Below, in pieces: positions 15,692-23,021 of a stretch of 34,420 bases of DNA. The DNA lies in the NCBI GenBank assembly GCA_007693335.1, contig REDU01000101.1, positions 1 to 34,420 on the forward strand, written 5' to 3'. The notes under the pieces were generated by a model. That model had not been told where the DNA came from. It ran no database searches and worked only from the letters and a program-made list of their open reading frames with translations. Position 1 is the stretch's first letter; each line of letters begins with the position of its first letter. This DNA is from Ilumatobacter sp. Its GTDB lineage: Bacteria; Actinomycetota; Acidimicrobiia; Acidimicrobiales; Ilumatobacteraceae. The translations under genes were made by a program, and so were the position numbers.

Positions 15692-16708
15692 TCAGGCGAG
15701 CTGACCGCGCTCGACGTCGAACACGGCAGCGTTGCCGGTGACCGTGCCGACGGCGAGTCGCATGCCATCGGTCGACCAGACGGCGGCCGTCACCTCCCCG
15801 TCGAGATCGATGGTGTGGAGCGGCGCATCGGGTACTCGAAGCGACCACAGCGCCAGACGACCCGCGGCATCGCCGGACGCCACGAGGTCGTGATGGGCGC
15901 CGACCGCGAGCGCCGTGATCGGCTGTTCGTGACCCAGACAGCAGATGGGCTCCTCGGCCGGCCAGCCCGACGCGACGGCGGGCCAGCACGTCAGCTCGTC
16001 GTCGGCGGTGGCGACCAACCACGATCCGCCGGCGGCCCAGCCGAGCAGGCGCACATGATCGGGATAGCCCGTGAGCTCGCGGCCGGCGGCTTCGTCGCCC
16101 ACCTCGAGCACGTGGATCGACCCGCCGAGATCCCCCACGGCGAGGAAGTCGGCGGCCGGATGCGCGGCGATGGAGATCGCCCCGTCGATCTCCACCCTCG
16201 TGTCGACCACGCCGAGGGCCAGGTCGACCACGGCCACCCCCGTGGTGCCGGCCACCGCCACGAGCGAGCCGGTCAGCGTGGCCAGCCCGTGCAGCTCGGC
16301 GCACCGGGCGTCGACCACGACCGGCGCGCCCTCCCGATCGGGCGGACCACCCACGGCGCGTCGGAACGACCACACCGTCGAACCACCGATCGCGATCATG
16401 CGGTCACCCACCGCAGCGATGTCACGGGCCCGTGGGAGGTCGTGGCACCGATGATCACCTCCCCCGGCCATCACCAGTCCGAGCTGTCGATCCGACACGG
16501 CGACACGACCGTCGTCGGCCCAGGCGACCGCCACCGGTGCGCCGCACATCGGGCGGGTCACCTGCTCAGGACGGTCGACCATCACCCGCCCATCGGCAGT
16601 GACGACGGCGAGCCGACCCGACGGCGACCATCCGATCGCCCACACCGCGTCGGACAGGCGCGCCGACATCGTGCGGCGGAGTTCGGTGATGATCGGGGGG
16701 CCGTTCAT
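15692..16708 (-). CDS. WD40-like beta-propeller protein in the zinc island
   Basis: A 338-residue cytoplasmic protein of repeated blades such as AVWAIGWSPSGRLAVVTADGRV, VAVAWADDGRVAVSD, ITALAVGAHHDLVASGDAAGRLALWSL and VTAAVWSTDGMRLAVGTVTGNAAVFDV. About seven repeats are implied by length. No signal peptide or catalytic motif is seen. Such propellers are scaffolds. It starts 6 bases after the stop of the P-loop-less COG0523 gene, so the two are almost certainly co-transcribed and may form a complex. This pairing places it in the zinc response; the partner and client are unknown. Confidence 0.82.
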   Translation of the reverse strand: MNGPPIITELRRTMSARLSDAVWAIGWSPSGRLAVVTADGRVMVDRPEQVTRPMCGAPVAVAWADDGRVAVSDRQLGLVMAGGGDHRCHDLPRARDIAAVGDRMIAIGGSTVWSFRRAVGGPPDREGAPVVVDARCAELHGLATLTGSLVAVAGTTGVAVVDLALGVVDTRVEIDGAISIAAHPAADFLAVGDLGGSIHVLEVGDEAAGRELTGYPDHVRLLGWAAGGSWLVATADDELTCWPAVASGWPAEEPICCLGHEQPITALAVGAHHDLVASGDAAGRLALWSLRVPDAPLHTIDLDGEVTAAVWSTDGMRLAVGTVTGNAAVFDVERGQLA

Positions 16709-16714
16709 GGGAGA

Positions 16715-17746
16715 TCAGCGCACCGCCGTGGCCCGCAGTCCTGCGGCCAACTCGTCAGCGGGGAGGCCGTGACCGATCAGCATCACGACGCTGATGCCGC
16801 TCCGGCGTCCATCAGGGTGCTCGTGTTCGGGATGGCTCATCGCGTATGACCCGACCCCGTGACAGCAGACCCTGCTGGACGATCCGTCGACCGCCAGCGC
16901 CCCCTGGAGGCGGACGAGCCGCGGTGCGTGCTGCGAGAGCACCTGATCGAGCCATTCCTCGACACCGCCGGGATCGAGGATGCCCTGCTGTTCGATCACC
17001 ACGAGGTCGGGCGCTCCGATGACACCGGCGACCGGACCGCCACCGGAGCGCGTGGTTGCGTCCAGCCGCACCTGGGGCGCGCCGTGCCAGGCGTCGATCG
17101 ACACGAGCTGACCGGCGGACACACGCTCGACGGCGGGCGCGAGCACTGGAGCGATGCGGTTCAGCTGACCGACGAGATCACGAAGCTCGAGGAGCGATGG
17201 GCCGACCACCTGGTCGGCGCGGGCCACCAGCACGCGGTCGGCGATGGCGAGCCGTTCGGCGCCGGTGGAGTCGACCACCACCGCGCCCGTCCGCAGCCGC
17301 GTGACCACTGGAACGGCGTCGAGGGTGGCCACCACGCCGTCGAGGCGCACCCACCGCCGCAGGTCGGGATCGGACAACACCGTGTGCACCACGGCGGTCA
17401 CCGACGATGCCGCCGGGTCAGCCGGGAGGTCGGGAACGGCCACGATGATGTGCGACGGGCGAGAGCGACGCCGCACCAGCGCGGCCACGGCATCGACGAG
17501 ATCGAGACGGAGTCGGCAGCACGGGCAGCCCGGTGAGCGCTCTCCCACATCGGGTACGACCGCGACGTGGCGATCCAGCGCACCGAGGCCCGCCAAGGTC
17601 TCCGTCGCCGTACCGGCGGCGATCGGGAGCCAATCGGGAGCGATCAACGCGAGGTCTCGGCGAAGACCGAGGAGTTGCGGCAGCAGCGACGGCATCTCGG
17701 CGCCACCGGCCACCACGGTGAGCGGGATCGGTTCGAGCAATGGCAT
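16715..17746 (-). CDS. COG0523-like protein that has lost its P-loop
   Basis: A 343-residue relative of CobW/COG0523 proteins. The metal-binding motif survives as G-C-P-C-C at 73-77, the same residue numbers as in the intact paralogue at 12379, and the C-terminal domain ends in a CobW_C-like stretch with HPEHEH and [10 protein letters not shown]. But the segment matching Walker A reads [12 protein letters not shown], without G-K-S/T, and no N/S-K-x-D loop is evident, so GTP binding is probably gone. It may keep a metal-binding or protein-docking role, or act as a partner of the intact GTPase. ATG 17746 is chosen because a TATCCT hexamer lies 8 bases upstream. Divergent from rpmB across a candidate Zur operator, and co-transcribed with the WD40 gene. 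Confidence 0.8.
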   Translation of the reverse strand: MPLLEPIPLTVVAGGAEMPSLLPQLLGLRRDLALIAPDWLPIAAGTATETLAGLGALDRHVAVVPDVGERSPGCPCCRLRLDLVDAVAALVRRRSRPSHIIVAVPDLPADPAASSVTAVVHTVLSDPDLRRWVRLDGVVATLDAVPVVTRLRTGAVVVDSTGAERLAIADRVLVARADQVVGPSLLELRDLVGQLNRIAPVLAPAVERVSAGQLVSIDAWHGAPQVRLDATTRSGGGPVAGVIGAPDLVVIEQQGILDPGGVEEWLDQVLSQHAPRLVRLQGALAVDGSSSRVCCHGVGSYAMSHPEHEHPDGRRSGISVVMLIGHGLPADELAAGLRATAVR

Positions 17747-17754
17747 CGCCCACG

Positions 17755-17795
17755 AGGATAGTCGTATCGGGAATGATTCTTCGTCCTGATATGCT
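17755..17795. promoter_or_regulatory. Divergent promoters and candidate Zur operator upstream of rpmB
   Basis: TATCCT on the minus strand (complement of 17755-17760) and TATGCT on the plus strand (17790-17795) are -10 hexamers each 8 bases from a start codon. GGGAATGATTCTTC (17769-17782) lies between them over both -35 zones. It matches the palindrome at 12352 in ten contiguous bases (GGGAATGATTC). Confidence 0.65.
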
Positions 17796-17803
17796 CGGCC
17801 GCC

Positions 17804-18040
17804 ATGTCCAAGCACTGTCAGGTCCTCGGCAAGCAGCCGTCGTTCGGAAAGTCCGTGTCGCATTCGCACCGACGCACCAATCGGCGGTGGGACCCCAACA
17901 TCCAGAACAAGCGCTTCTGGCTGCCATCGGAGCGTCGGTGGGTGCGCCTCACCGTGTCGACCAAGGGCATCAAGACCATCGACAAACGCGGCATCGAAGC
18001 CGTGGTGGCCGATCTGCGGCGCCGTGGGGTGAAGGTCTGA
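17804..18040 (+). CDS. rpmB: Ribosomal protein L28, zinc-free paralogue
   Basis: A 78-residue L28: [21 protein letters not shown] is diagnostic. Zinc-binding actinobacterial L28 has two C-x-x-C pairs; here the first reads HCQVLG and the second STKGIK, so the zinc site is absent. Such C-minus paralogues replace the zinc form in ribosomes during zinc limitation, freeing zinc, and are classic Zur targets. First of three genes (L28, L33, L31) joined without gaps. Its stop shares a base with the rpmG start (TGATG). Confidence 0.95.
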   Translation: MSKHCQVLGKQPSFGKSVSHSHRRTNRRWDPNIQNKRFWLPSERRWVRLTVSTKGIKTIDKRGIEAVVADLRRRGVKV

Positions 18041-18210
18041 TGGCCCGCCCCAGCAAGGAGCGCCGTCCGATCATCAAGCTCCGGAGCACCGCTGACACCG
18101 GCTTCACCTACGTGACCCGCAAGAACAAGATCAACACCCGAGAGCGCATCACGCTCATGAAGTACGACCCGGTCGTGCGCAAGCACGTCGAGTTCAAGGA
18201 GGAGCGCTGA
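18040..18210 (+). CDS. rpmG: Ribosomal protein L33, zinc-free paralogue
   Basis: A 56-residue L33 recognised by [21 protein letters not shown]. All four zinc-binding cysteines of the C-plus form are missing; the protein has no cysteine at all. It overlaps rpmB by one base and is translated as part of the same zinc-shortage operon. An AAGGAGG near its 3' end serves the next gene. Confidence 0.95.
   Translation: MARPSKERRPIIKLRSTADTGFTYVTRKNKINTRERITLMKYDPVVRKHVEFKEER
18196..18202 (+). promoter_or_regulatory. Ribosome-binding site AAGGAGG of rpmE2
   Basis: AAGGAGG inside the end of rpmG lies 9 bases before GTG 18212 and fixes that codon as the start of L31. Confidence 0.7.
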
Positions 18211-18211
18211 C

Positions 18212-18487
18212 GTGAAGCCCGACATCCACCCCGCCGGCTACCGACAGGTGGTGTTCGAAGACCCGGGCGCCGGCGAACGATGGCTGTGTGGCTCGACCAT
18301 CCGCACCGATCGCACGACCACGTTCGACGACGGTGCCGAGTACCCGCACGTCGTGCTCGACATCTCGATGTACACGCACCCCTACTACACGGGCCAGATG
18401 AAGATCATCGACTCTGCCGGACGGGTCGAACGCTTCAATCAGCGCTACGGACGCCGCACCCCGCCACCGTCCACCGCCCCGAACTGA
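18212..18487 (+). CDS. rpmE2: Ribosomal protein L31 type B, zinc-free
   Basis: A 91-residue type B L31: MKPDIHP at the start and STIRTDRT, HPYYTGQ, RVERFNQRYGRR are diagnostic. It lacks the C-x-x-C zinc site and has one isolated cysteine (WLCGST). Type B L31 replaces the zinc form under zinc limitation. GTG start with a strong ribosome-binding site. Unusually, its last codons and TGA stop (18485-18487) lie inside repeat copy D, so the repeat supplies the stop codon. Confidence 0.95.
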   Translation: MKPDIHPAGYRQVVFEDPGAGERWLCGSTIRTDRTTTFDDGAEYPHVVLDISMYTHPYYTGQMKIIDSAGRVERFNQRYGRRTPPPSTAPN

Positions 18488-18529
18488 CGCTGGTCGCGCC
18501 GGCCCTCGTTGACATTCGGCGGGTGAGAA
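18481..18529 (+). repeat. Family II interspersed repeat, copy D
   Basis: Starts GAACTGACGC, of which the TGA is the rpmE2 stop codon, and contains CCTCGTTGACATTCGG then GGGTGAGAA. One base is missing in the variable middle compared with the other copies. Confidence 0.85.
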
Positions 18530-18550
18530 GCGGCGGGGAACGGGCCTTTC

Positions 18551-18581
18551 GTCACACTGACACCCTCCCGGTCACACTGAC
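18551..18581 (+). promoter_or_regulatory. Paired direct repeats GTCACACTGAC at the lipoprotein promoter
   Basis: GTCACACTGAC occurs at 18551-18561 and again at 18571-18581, a period of exactly 20 bases (two helical turns). The second contains CACACT, a weak -10 that ends 6 bases before ATG 18585. The arrangement looks like a tandem operator for a regulator other than Zur. Confidence 0.5.
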
Positions 18582-18584
18582 CGG

Positions 18585-19856
18585 ATGCGATCCGAACCGA
18601 CCACCACGACCACGACGTCAGCCGCAGCAGGCGGTGGTGAGCGGCCCCACCGGTGGCCGTCACGGCGACATCGGCGTTCGATGGCACTCGTTGCCGGGTT
18701 CACCCTCGTGTTCGCAGCGTGCGGCGGCGACTCGACATCGGACGACGGATCAGCCGACAACAGCGGAACACAGGACGCCGGCTCACCAGACGACACGGAC
18801 ATCGACGACATCGACACGGACATCGACGACACGGTGGCCGGTGGTCCGGTGGACGAGCTGAGCGCGAGGGTGCTGGCCAGCTGGGAAACCGATCAGCCGC
18901 GGCTCAGCTCACTCGTGGTGACCGACCGCGACGCGCTGCTCCTCGAGCGCGAAGCGTTCGACACGACGATCATCGCGGTCGACCTCGGTTCGGGCGAGGT
19001 GAGGACGAACCCCGACGTCGGGTTGATCACCGACCTCGTGCAGACCGCGACCAACGGCGTGTACGGGTTCGACTTCGACGAGTGCACCTACCGGTCGGTC
19101 GACCCCGACGACCTGTCGCTGGGTGAGGGCGTCGGCGAGCTGACCGGGGAGAACTGTTCGGGTGGCGGCGACGACACGTCGCTCGCGCGTGACGACGTGA
19201 TCTGGGTCGTGCAACCCGACGCGCTCCACACCATCGATACCACCACGGGCGAGACCCGGTCGCTCGAACCCAGCGCCATCTCGGATCGGTTCACCGACGG
19301 CGACACCCCGTCGGCGGCGCTGCTCGACCTCGGCGACGCAGTGCTCGTGACCTACTTCGTCTCCGGCGACGACGATCTCATGTCGTACTCGGCACGCGTC
19401 GACGACGACCTCGTGGCCGGGGCGCTCGTCGAGGTGCCGCGGCTGCCACGACTCGACAATGGTCTGCTCGTGGACGACGCCACCGACGACGACGGGTTCA
19501 CACGGGTGGTCGTGCTCGATCGGTTCACACTCGAGGCCACCGATGAGGCACCACCGCAGCCGCCGATGTGGGGCACGGTGTCGTGCGATCCGACGGACTC
19601 ACTGCGCTCCCACCCCGGGCCCGACGGGAGCGTGTGGGTCGGCCCACTCGAGGCCGACGGCGAGATCGTGGTGGCGCGCTGTCGCGACGGCCGCGAGGTC
19701 GCACGTGGCCAGGTCGCCCACGACCAGTTCTCCGATGTGCGGGCCGACGCCGATGCGCTGTACTACCTCGCCACGGTCCGAGCGGAGCCCGACGAGGACG
19801 GGATGACCTCGTTCGAGGTGCTCGGCGAGGTGCTGGTCCAGGTGGCAGCGACCTGA
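18585..19856 (+). CDS. Predicted secreted lipoprotein, beta-propeller-like
   Basis: A 423-residue protein with an unusually long basic N-region (RRHRR at 27-31), a hydrophobic core and the lipobox LVFAAC with Cys46, then a disordered Ser/Asp/Gly linker (repeated DDTDIDDID). The mature part has short repeated beta motifs (for example VVTDRDALLLE, VVVLDRFTLEAT) like those of PQQ- or WD-type propellers, and several cysteines. I recognise no named family. ATG 18585 fits a leaderless promoter; ATG 18681, just before the hydrophobic core, would give a conventional signal peptide and is a real alternative. It lies convergent to znuC, within the zinc island. Confidence 0.75.
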   Translation: MRSEPTTTTTTSAAAGGGERPHRWPSRRHRRSMALVAGFTLVFAACGGDSTSDDGSADNSGTQDAGSPDDTDIDDIDTDIDDTVAGGPVDELSARVLASWETDQPRLSSLVVTDRDALLLEREAFDTTIIAVDLGSGEVRTNPDVGLITDLVQTATNGVYGFDFDECTYRSVDPDDLSLGEGVGELTGENCSGGGDDTSLARDDVIWVVQPDALHTIDTTTGETRSLEPSAISDRFTDGDTPSAALLDLGDAVLVTYFVSGDDDLMSYSARVDDDLVAGALVEVPRLPRLDNGLLVDDATDDDGFTRVVVLDRFTLEATDEAPPQPPMWGTVSCDPTDSLRSHPGPDGSVWVGPLEADGEIVVARCRDGREVARGQVAHDQFSDVRADADALYYLATVRAEPDEDGMTSFEVLGEVLVQVAAT

Positions 19857-19858
19857 CC

Positions 19859-19909
19859 GAACTGACGCTCATCGGACGGCGCCCTCGTTGACATTCGGGG
19901 GGTGAGAAC
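19859..19909 (+). repeat. Family II interspersed repeat, copy E
   Basis: Starts GAACTGACGC and contains CCTCGTTGACATTCGG then GGGTGAGAAC. It lies between the convergent lipoprotein and znuC genes. Confidence 0.85.
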
Positions 19910-19931
19910 GTGGGCGAACCCGTGCGGACGG

Positions 19932-20735
19932 TCAGCGACCGGGGTCGGTGTGGTCGCAGTCGTCGTGGGTCTGGCCGTGACCGTGCTCGTCGATCACCAC
20001 GGCATCGTTCACGCGCAAGAGACGTCCACCGAACGCGGCCGCCAGCAGATCGACCCGGAGCGCCTCATCGGGCGGGCCGTCGGCCACGACCTCGCCGGCC
20101 AGCAGGATCACCCGGTCGGCGCGCCGCGCCTCGTCGAGGTGGTGGGTCGAGAACACCACCGCGGCACCCCGCTGCTTCTCCTCCGCGATCACCCCGAGGA
20201 TCACCTCCTGGCTCGCGAGATCGAGACCGGTGATCGGCTCATCCAGCAGCAGCAGATCGGGCTCGTCCACGAGCGCCTGGGCAACGAGGACCCGTTGGCG
20301 CTGACCTCCGGACAGCTTCCCGAACGAACGCTTGGCGAGATCGCCCACCTCCAGCCGCTCGGACACGGCCGCCACGGCCACACGATCGGCGTGACGGAAC
20401 GGCTTCACGAGACCCACCTGACGGAAGCGTCCCATGCGGATCACTTCGTGGACGCTGAGCGGCATCCACCGGTGGAAGGCGTGCTGCTGCGCCACGAAGC
20501 TGATCCGTGGCCGACCAGTGAAGCGCACGGCGCCCCGAGTCGGCTCGACGAGGCGCGCCAGAAGGCCCAACAGGGTGCTCTTGCCGCTGCCGTTCGATCC
20601 CACGAGCGCCACCGACTCCCCACCGACCACCGTGAGATCGGTGGGAGCGAGTGCCACGATCGGCCCGTAGCGCACCGAGGCGCCCTCGAGGACGGCAACG
20701 GGTGATGCGATCGGATCGACGTCGACGTTGCTCAT
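19932..20735 (-). CDS. znuC: Zinc ABC transporter ATP-binding protein (ZnuC-like)
   Basis: A 267-residue ABC ATPase. Walker A is GSNGSGKST (about 47-55), the Q-loop glutamine lies in SFVAQQH, the signature is KLSGGQRQRVLVAQAL, Walker B is LLLLDEP and the switch histidine is in VFSTHH. It energises import through ZnuB with zinc delivered by ZnuA. The C-terminal tail is His/Asp-rich (DEHGHGQTHDDCDHTD), which could sense or bind zinc. It is transcribed away from znuA-znuB rather than with them; the candidate Zur motif sits directly before its ATG, so both arms can be repressed together. Confidence 0.9.
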   Translation of the reverse strand: MSNVDVDPIASPVAVLEGASVRYGPIVALAPTDLTVVGGESVALVGSNGSGKSTLLGLLARLVEPTRGAVRFTGRPRISFVAQQHAFHRWMPLSVHEVIRMGRFRQVGLVKPFRHADRVAVAAVSERLEVGDLAKRSFGKLSGGQRQRVLVAQALVDEPDLLLLDEPITGLDLASQEVILGVIAEEKQRGAAVVFSTHHLDEARRADRVILLAGEVVADGPPDEALRVDLLAAAFGGRLLRVNDAVVIDEHGHGQTHDDCDHTDPGR

Positions 20736-20756
20736 GCGAATGAGTCTCAGTATGGT
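20728..20756. promoter_or_regulatory. znuA promoter and candidate Zur operator between znuC and znuA
   Basis: TTGCTC (20728-20733) and TATGGT (20751-20756), spaced 17 bases, form a plus-strand promoter for znuA with a leader of about 50 bases. GCGAATGAGTCTCA (20736-20749) fills the spacer and touches the znuC start codon. It shares GAATGA and TC with the motifs at 12352 and 17769. Confidence 0.55.
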
Positions 20757-20803
20757 GGAAGGGAGAGCTGTTCCTACATCGGGACGCCCACGACGACCCC
20801 CAC

Positions 20804-20808
20804 GGAGG
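20804..20808 (+). promoter_or_regulatory. Ribosome-binding site GGAGG of znuA
   Basis: GGAGG lies 6 bases before ATG 20815 and only 3 before ATG 20812, favouring the second of two adjacent ATG codons. It is one of the few clear Shine-Dalgarno sites in the window. Confidence 0.65.
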
Positions 20809-20814
20809 AAGATG

Positions 20815-21912
20815 ATGCGCGGACGCTATCGGAATGTCATGGCGATGGCCGGTGTACTGGGCCTGGTGGCCGCCGGATGCGGTGGTGACGACGACGGCGC
20901 CGAGACGACCGACGCTCCTGCCGCAACCGATCCGGCGGCCGATGACGATCACGACGACGACGAGGATCACGACGACGACGAGGATCACGACGACGAGGAT
21001 CACGACGACGACGAGGATCACGATCACGACGACGAACTGCCGCTCGTGGTCGCCACCACCACGATCTGGGCCGATGTGACCAGCAACGTGGTGTGTCACA
21101 GCCTCGCCGAGATCGCCACGGTGGTGCCGGCCGGAGCCGACGCCCACTTCTACGAGCCGTCGCTCCAGGACCGCAGCCTCATGGGTGAGGCCGACATCCT
21201 GATCGCCAATGGCCTGTTCCTCGAGGAAGCCCTGATCGGCACCATCGAGGCCGTGGCCGCCGAGGGCGTCCCGGTGTTCGAGATCGCCGAGCACATCTCC
21301 GATCCGATCGAGTTCGACGGCGACCACGGCCACGGCCACGACGACGACCACGGCCACGACGAGGACCACGGACATCATCACGACGGCGACGACCCGCACG
21401 TGTGGTTCGACCCGGCCCGGGTGGCCGCGGTGCTGCCGATGCTCGGCGACGCGATCGTCGACGCCACAGGGATCGACGCCGATGCGGTGGCCGAGTGCGT
21501 GGCCGACTACCAGGCAGAGCTCATGGAGACCGACGCCGAGATGATGGAGACGTTCTCGGCGATCGACGACGACATGCGCCTGCTGGTCTCGACGCACGAA
21601 TCGCTCGGCTACCTCGCCGACCGTTACGACTTCGAGATCATCGGCACCGTGCTCGCGGGCACCTCGTCGATGGCGGAGACGAACCCCGCCGACCTCGAGG
21701 CGCTCGCCAACGAGATCATGGCCACCGGCGTGCCCGCCGTGTTCGCCGAGGCCGAGACGAGCCAGGCCGACATCGAAGCGCTCGCGAACCGAGCCGGCGT
21801 CGAGGTGGTCATCCTGCCGACCGAGTCACTCGGCGAGCCCGGGAGCGGGTACGACACCTACACGTCGTTCCTGCTGCACAACGCCGGGCTGATCACCGAC
21901 GCGCTGACATGA
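20815..21912 (+). CDS. znuA: Zinc ABC transporter substrate-binding lipoprotein (ZnuA)
   Basis: A 365-residue cluster A-I solute-binding protein. Signal peptide with lipobox VAAGC (Cys22) anchors it outside the membrane. Next comes a low-complexity acidic tract of Asp-His-Asp-Asp units (about 40-75), then the first lobe. Likely zinc ligands are the histidines in GADAHFYEPS, DPHVWFDPAR and STHESLGYLADRY, with an acidic residue near GYDTYTSFLLHNAG. A second His-rich loop (GDHGHGHDDDHGHDEDHGHHH) precedes DPHVW, as in zinc-specific ZnuA proteins. The presence of both tracts supports zinc rather than manganese. A strong hairpin separates it from znuB. Confidence 0.93.
   Translation: MRGRYRNVMAMAGVLGLVAAGCGGDDDGAETTDAPAATDPAADDDHDDDEDHDDDEDHDDEDHDDDEDHDHDDELPLVVATTTIWADVTSNVVCHSLAEIATVVPAGADAHFYEPSLQDRSLMGEADILIANGLFLEEALIGTIEAVAAEGVPVFEIAEHISDPIEFDGDHGHGHDDDHGHDEDHGHHHDGDDPHVWFDPARVAAVLPMLGDAIVDATGIDADAVAECVADYQAELMETDAEMMETFSAIDDDMRLLVSTHESLGYLADRYDFEIIGTVLAGTSSMAETNPADLEALANEIMATGVPAVFAEAETSQADIEALANRAGVEVVILPTESLGEPGSGYDTYTSFLLHNAGLITDALT
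20947..21036 (+). repeat. Imperfect 18-base tandem repeats in znuA
   Basis: GATCACGACGACGACGAG recurs about four times with one 15-base unit, encoding Asp-His-Asp-Asp-(Asp)-Glu. Such tracts are prone to slippage. Confidence 0.85.
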
Positions 21913-21915
21913 GCC

Positions 21916-21962
21916 GAACGGTCGGTCACGGTGGTCGATCCACCGCCGTGACCGACCCGTTC
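21916..21962 (+). terminator. Strong hairpin between znuA and znuB
   Basis: GAACGGTCGGTCAC (21916-21929) pairs with GTGACCGACCCGTTC (21948-21962) with one bulged base, and GGTGG/CCACC extends the stem inward with a 3-base bulge. No U-run follows. It may stop part of the transcription or protect the znuA message, giving more binding protein than permease. Confidence 0.6.
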
Positions 21963-21993
21963 ACGCACCCGACCCACCGGGCAGACTGACACG

Positions 21994-22863
21994 GTGGCGT
22001 TCCTCACCGATCCGTGGGCCTGGTGGGTCGAACCGTTCCTCGACAACCCGTTCATGCGCAACGCGCTGTGGGCGGGGCTCCTCGCGGCCATCGCCACGTC
22101 GGTGGTCGGCTCGTGGGTCGTGCTCCGCGGCCTCGCCTTCCTCGGCGACGCACTCGCCCACGGCGTACTGCCCGGCATCGCGCTGGCGTTCGTGATCGGC
22201 CTCGACACCACCATCGGTGCCTTCGTGGCCGCCCTGCTCATGGTCGGCGGCATCAACCTGATCAGGAACCACTCGCCCCTCCCCGACGACACCTCGATCG
22301 GCATCCTCTTCGTGGGATTCCTCGCCCTGGCCGTGGTGATCATGTCGAGCCAACTCGGCTCGTACACCGGGGACCTCAACCGGTTCCTGTTCGGCTCGGT
22401 CACCTCGGTGACGCCGGCGGGGCTCCGTCGACAAGCGATCGCCGCCGCGGTCGTGCTCGGCGGGGTGATCGTGTTCTACCGGGCCTTCCTCGTGATGACG
22501 TTCGACGAGGTGCAGGCACGCATGCTCGGGTTCCGCCCGGGGCTCGCCAACTTCGGGCTGCTGGTACTGCTGACGGTGTCGATCATCGCGTCGTTCGAAA
22601 CGGTGGGGAGCCTTCTCGTGTTCGCCTTCCTGATCGCACCACCTGCGGCCGCATCGCTCATCGTGCGTCGGGTGCCGTGGCTGATGGTCACGGCGGCCGG
22701 TTTCGGGGTGATCTCGGCACTGATCGGTGTGCTCGTGAGCTTCCACCACCGAGCTGCCGCCGGTGCATCGATGGCACTCGTCTCGGTGGTCCTGTTCGTG
22801 CTCGTACTGGCGGGCACCAACATCACCCGAGCGCTCCAGCACCGCCGCGCCGCCGTCACCTGA
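21994..22863 (+). CDS. znuB: Zinc ABC transporter permease (ZnuB)
   Basis: A 289-residue ABC-3 family permease with about eight hydrophobic segments. Diagnostic stretches are WVVLRGLAFLGDALAHGVLPGIAL, which carries the family's conserved helix, LFGSVTSVT, and the coupling region GSLLVFAFLIAPPAAASLIV. It forms the membrane channel for zinc with ZnuC and receives it from ZnuA. GTG 21994 is the first start after an in-frame TGA at 21988-21990; no Shine-Dalgarno is evident. It lies 81 bases after znuA, behind the hairpin, which suggests weaker expression than znuA. Confidence 0.93.
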   Translation: MAFLTDPWAWWVEPFLDNPFMRNALWAGLLAAIATSVVGSWVVLRGLAFLGDALAHGVLPGIALAFVIGLDTTIGAFVAALLMVGGINLIRNHSPLPDDTSIGILFVGFLALAVVIMSSQLGSYTGDLNRFLFGSVTSVTPAGLRRQAIAAAVVLGGVIVFYRAFLVMTFDEVQARMLGFRPGLANFGLLVLLTVSIIASFETVGSLLVFAFLIAPPAAASLIVRRVPWLMVTAAGFGVISALIGVLVSFHHRAAAGASMALVSVVLFVLVLAGTNITRALQHRRAAVT

Positions 22864-22900
22864 TCGAGGCGCCTGATCATCCAACCACCGGCCGGTAGCC

Positions 22901-22968
22901 CGCGGCTGATCCCACCACTGTGTCGATCTCGGCCGCATTTCGCGGCTGATCCCACCACTGTGTCGATC
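22901..22968. repeat. Family III tandem repeat, two units of 40-base period
   Basis: The 28 bases from CGCGGCTGATCCCACCACTG to TGTCGATC occur at 22901-22928 and exactly again at 22941-22968. Elements of it (CTGATCC and CTGTGTCGATCTCG) recur in the hairpin at 29731. It lies between znuB and the CBS gene promoter. Confidence 0.85.
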
Positions 22969-23009
22969 CCGGCGGGTGCGTCGAGGTCTCGGAGGAGCGA
23001 CCCCAGGGG

Positions 23010-23015
23010 TACGCT
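23010..23015 (+). promoter_or_regulatory. -10 hexamer TACGCT before the cystathionine beta-synthase gene
   Basis: TACGCT ends 6 bases before ATG 23022, suggesting a leaderless message for the four-gene operon. The identical hexamer at the same spacing precedes gpsA. Confidence 0.5.
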
Positions 23016-23021
23016 CGGACC

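Noticed and set aside
13597..19909. Family II repeats as a CRISPR array
   Set aside because: Copies are separated by whole genes, except one pair with a 56-base period, and the variable middles lie inside the element. There are no regular spacers and no cas genes.
20239..21597. A 452-codon minus-strand open frame through znuA into znuC
   Set aside because: It is antisense to znuA, with valine-rich low complexity created by the Asp/His repeats.
22901..22968. Family III tandem repeat as a regulatory iteron or replication origin
   Set aside because: Only two units, no AT-rich stretch and no replication gene nearby.
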